Below are positions 5,352 to 7,064 of a stretch of 7,064 nucleotides of DNA, piece by piece. The translations under genes were made by a program, and so were the position numbers. The notes beneath the pieces were generated by a model. That model was not told the origin of the DNA. It worked only from the letters and a program-made list of their open reading frames with translations, and did not search any database. This DNA comes from CAYTQK01 sp964439745 (GTDB lineage Bacteria; Desulfobacterota; Desulfobacteria; Desulfobacterales; Desulfosudaceae): the NCBI GenBank assembly GCA_964439745.1, contig CAYTQK010000180.1, positions 1-7,064 of the forward strand, written 5' to 3'. How positions within the stretch are numbered: the stretch's first letter is position 1; the number at the start of each line of letters is the position of its first letter.

Positions 5352-7064
5352 TCAGATCAGCAGGGCCCAGGCCAGACCCACCAGGCCGGCCAGGATGAAC
5401 TGACTTTCCACCAGAAACTCCAGCCGGGAACCGCTGTAGATGATGCGCTTCTTGTAGGCCAAAAGCAGCAGGCCGCTGGTAATGGGAAAAAAGAGCAGGG
5501 CATATCCCAGAGAGGAAACTATCCCCAGCAGGCTGGCCGCCAGCAGCAGCAGAAACAGCCCCGCCAGCAGCCGGTTCAAAAATTTTAGCACCCGGTCCGG
5601 GCCCAGCAGGATGGGAATCGTCTCCTTGCCGGCCAGCCGGTCTCCCTGCATGTCTATGATGTCAAAAAAGGCCGAGCGCACGAAAACGATGCCCGTGCAC
5701 CATACCGTGGTAATAATGGCTGACAGACCAAGAGATCCCGAAGCCACCGCCGGAAAGGCGCAGACCACCACCCCCCAGGCCGCGGAAATCAGAATCGTTT
5801 TGGAACCGGGGATGTCCTTGATGCGCCGGATCCGGATTTTCGCAAAGCGCTGCGGTATGAGGTACAGATTATAGGACAAGCCCAGGCCGCTCATGATCAA
5901 AAGCAGCAGAACGGCCACCGGCCCCAGGGTAAAGGCCACCAACAGGCCGGCCGTGCCGGCGGCGATGGCCAGCGCCGCCAGGAGGGCCATATGTTTTTCG
6001 TAAAAAACAGCCCGGTAGGGATCGTTGTAGCGGTCCTCCTCGATCCCGGTCAGCCGGTTGAAGGTGTGCATGGAAAAGATATAAAGAAAAGCAATCAGGA
6101 TGTGCGGCAGAAATTGCTCGGCACGGCGCAGATGGGAGGCGCAGTAGCATAAAAAGCCCGCCCCCACGGCCAGGTAAATGTTGGTCAGCAGCAGCAGCCG
6201 CTGCAGCAGAAACCACTTTTGGATAAGGGGTCCCTTGGATTGGTAGTGGGTGGCTTCCAGGTCCCGGTAAATCTTGTTGATAATCCAGTTGGGGGTGGAG
6301 GCGCCGGCGGTAATCCCGACCCGCCGGGCGTCGGCCACCCGGGAAAAATCCATGTCCTGGCTGGTTTCCACGTGATAGACCGGTTTGCCGCTGGAAGCGG
6401 CAATCTGGGCCAGGCGCTGGGTGTTGCCGCTGTTGTAACCACCGACCACGATCATGGCGTCCACGGCGTTGGCCAGGCGCTCGGTTTCCGCCTGGCGGCT
6501 CTGCGTGGAAGGGCAGATGGTGTTGAAAATCTTGTAGTGCGGATGTTCGGTCTCCGCCCAGTGGCGGATCGCTTCAAACAGGGTTCGGTTTTGCGTGGTC
6601 TGGGCCACGATAATGGCCTGATCATAGGCGGGCAGCCGCTGAAGGGCTTCCAGGCTGTTGACGGCGATGCCCCGCTCCGATGCGAAACCGAGCAGTCCGG
6701 TTACCTCCGGATGGTTTTCATCCCCGATAATAATTACGGCGTATCCCTGCTCGGCGTACCTGCGGATGATGGTCTGCACCTTGATAACGCGGGGACAGGT
6801 GGCGTCGATGACCGCGTAACCGGACCGTTTCAGGTCCTCGATCACCATCGGCGGAACGCCGTGGGCCCGGATCAGGACCGACCCTTCGCCCGGCTGGTCG
6901 GGCGAATCCATAACGGTAATGTCCTTTTCTGCCAGCAGGGCCAGCACCTGGGGGTTGTGAATCAGAGGACCCAGGGTTTTGATGGGACCGGACCGGGTGT
7001 TGGCCGCGTCCAGAACCAGGTCGACCGCCCGGCGTACCCCCATGCAGAAACCGGAGGTCTTTGC
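5352..7064 (-). CDS. IspH (LytB) fused to UbiA prenyltransferase, 5' partial
   Basis: The gene runs off the right edge, so only its first few codons are missing; 570 residues are visible (numbered from the first visible Ala). The N-terminal part (about 1-270) is IspH, the 4Fe-4S enzyme that reduces HMBPP to IPP and DMAPP in the MEP pathway. Cluster cysteines C7 (GFCMG), C90 (DATCPRV) and C184 (NTICPST) are present, with H36, H68, H118/E120 (HPEV), NSGNT (211-215) and GASTP (254-258). From about 284 a membrane domain begins. It carries UbiA features: N336 with D344 and D348 (first Asp-rich motif), and DIIDMQGD (468-475) followed by GKETIPILLG, the second motif. UbiA enzymes transfer a prenyl chain to an aromatic or lipid acceptor. 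The frame is uninterrupted across the join. In the first UbiA motif the expected first Asp is G340. The acceptor is unknown, and IspH function is much better supported than the UbiA specificity. Confidence 0.9.
   Translation of the reverse strand, partial: AKTSGFCMGVRRAVDLVLDAANTRSGPIKTLGPLIHNPQVLALLAEKDITVMDSPDQPGEGSVLIRAHGVPPMVIEDLKRSGYAVIDATCPRVIKVQTIIRRYAEQGYAVIIIGDENHPEVTGLLGFASERGIAVNSLEALQRLPAYDQAIIVAQTTQNRTLFEAIRHWAETEHPHYKIFNTICPSTQSRQAETERLANAVDAMIVVGGYNSGNTQRLAQIAASSGKPVYHVETSQDMDFSRVADARRVGITAGASTPNWIINKIYRDLEATHYQSKGPLIQKWFLLQRLLLLTNIYLAVGAGFLCYCASHLRRAEQFLPHILIAFLYIFSMHTFNRLTGIEEDRYNDPYRAVFYEKHMALLAALAIAAGTAGLLVAFTLGPVAVLLLLIMSGLGLSYNLYLIPQRFAKIRIRRIKDIPGSKTILISAAWGVVVCAFPAVASGSLGLSAIITTVWCTGIVFVRSAFFDIIDMQGDRLAGKETIPILLGPDRVLKFLNRLLAGLFLLLLAASLLGIVSSLGYALLFFPITSGLLLLAYKKRIIYSGSRLEFLVESQFILAGLVGLAWALLI

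Overview
The window looks like a chromosomal piece of a moderately GC-rich, probably anaerobic bacterium. The best guess is a Desulfobacterota (deltaproteobacterial) fatty-acid degrader. That placement is inferred from the mix of a stand-alone SCP2-domain protein, an acyl-CoA synthetase and a thiolase in one unit, and from the style of the IspH/UbiA protein. No rRNA or marker gene confirms it, so the phylum is only moderately supported. No transposase, integrase, CRISPR array or tRNA is visible.

Left part (1-446): AT-richer non-coding DNA. It holds a consensus-like sigma70 promoter (P1, 78-106), a perfect 20-bp palindrome directly downstream of its -10 box (108-127, a likely repressor operator), a leader of about 235 bases with small hairpins, and a second good promoter (P2, 371-400). 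P2 sits just before the first gene. The sequence TTTTGTTGACA recurs three times. Two copies, each paired with a second shared block (AGTATGGGATGA), lie in inverted orientation on either side of the SCP2 gene.

Centre (447-4280): a likely three-gene rightward operon. It encodes an SCP2-type lipid-binding protein, an AMP-forming acyl-CoA synthetase started by TTG and carrying an unusual basic insertion, and a classical thiolase. It ends at a strong bidirectional terminator. Together the products could bind or carry a fatty acyl or other hydrophobic acid, activate it to the CoA thioester, and cleave the 3-ketoacyl-CoA. The dehydrogenase and hydratase steps of beta-oxidation are not in the window.

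Right part (4281-7064): lipid housekeeping genes. A small Smr-domain protein runs leftward into the shared terminator. Divergent from it is plsY, the membrane glycerol-3-phosphate acyltransferase. Convergent with plsY is a large leftward gene, cut by the right edge. It joins a complete-looking IspH (LytB) iron-sulfur reductase domain to a UbiA-type membrane prenyltransferase domain in one reading frame. This fusion, which ties isoprenoid precursor synthesis to prenyl transfer at the membrane, is the most unusual protein here.
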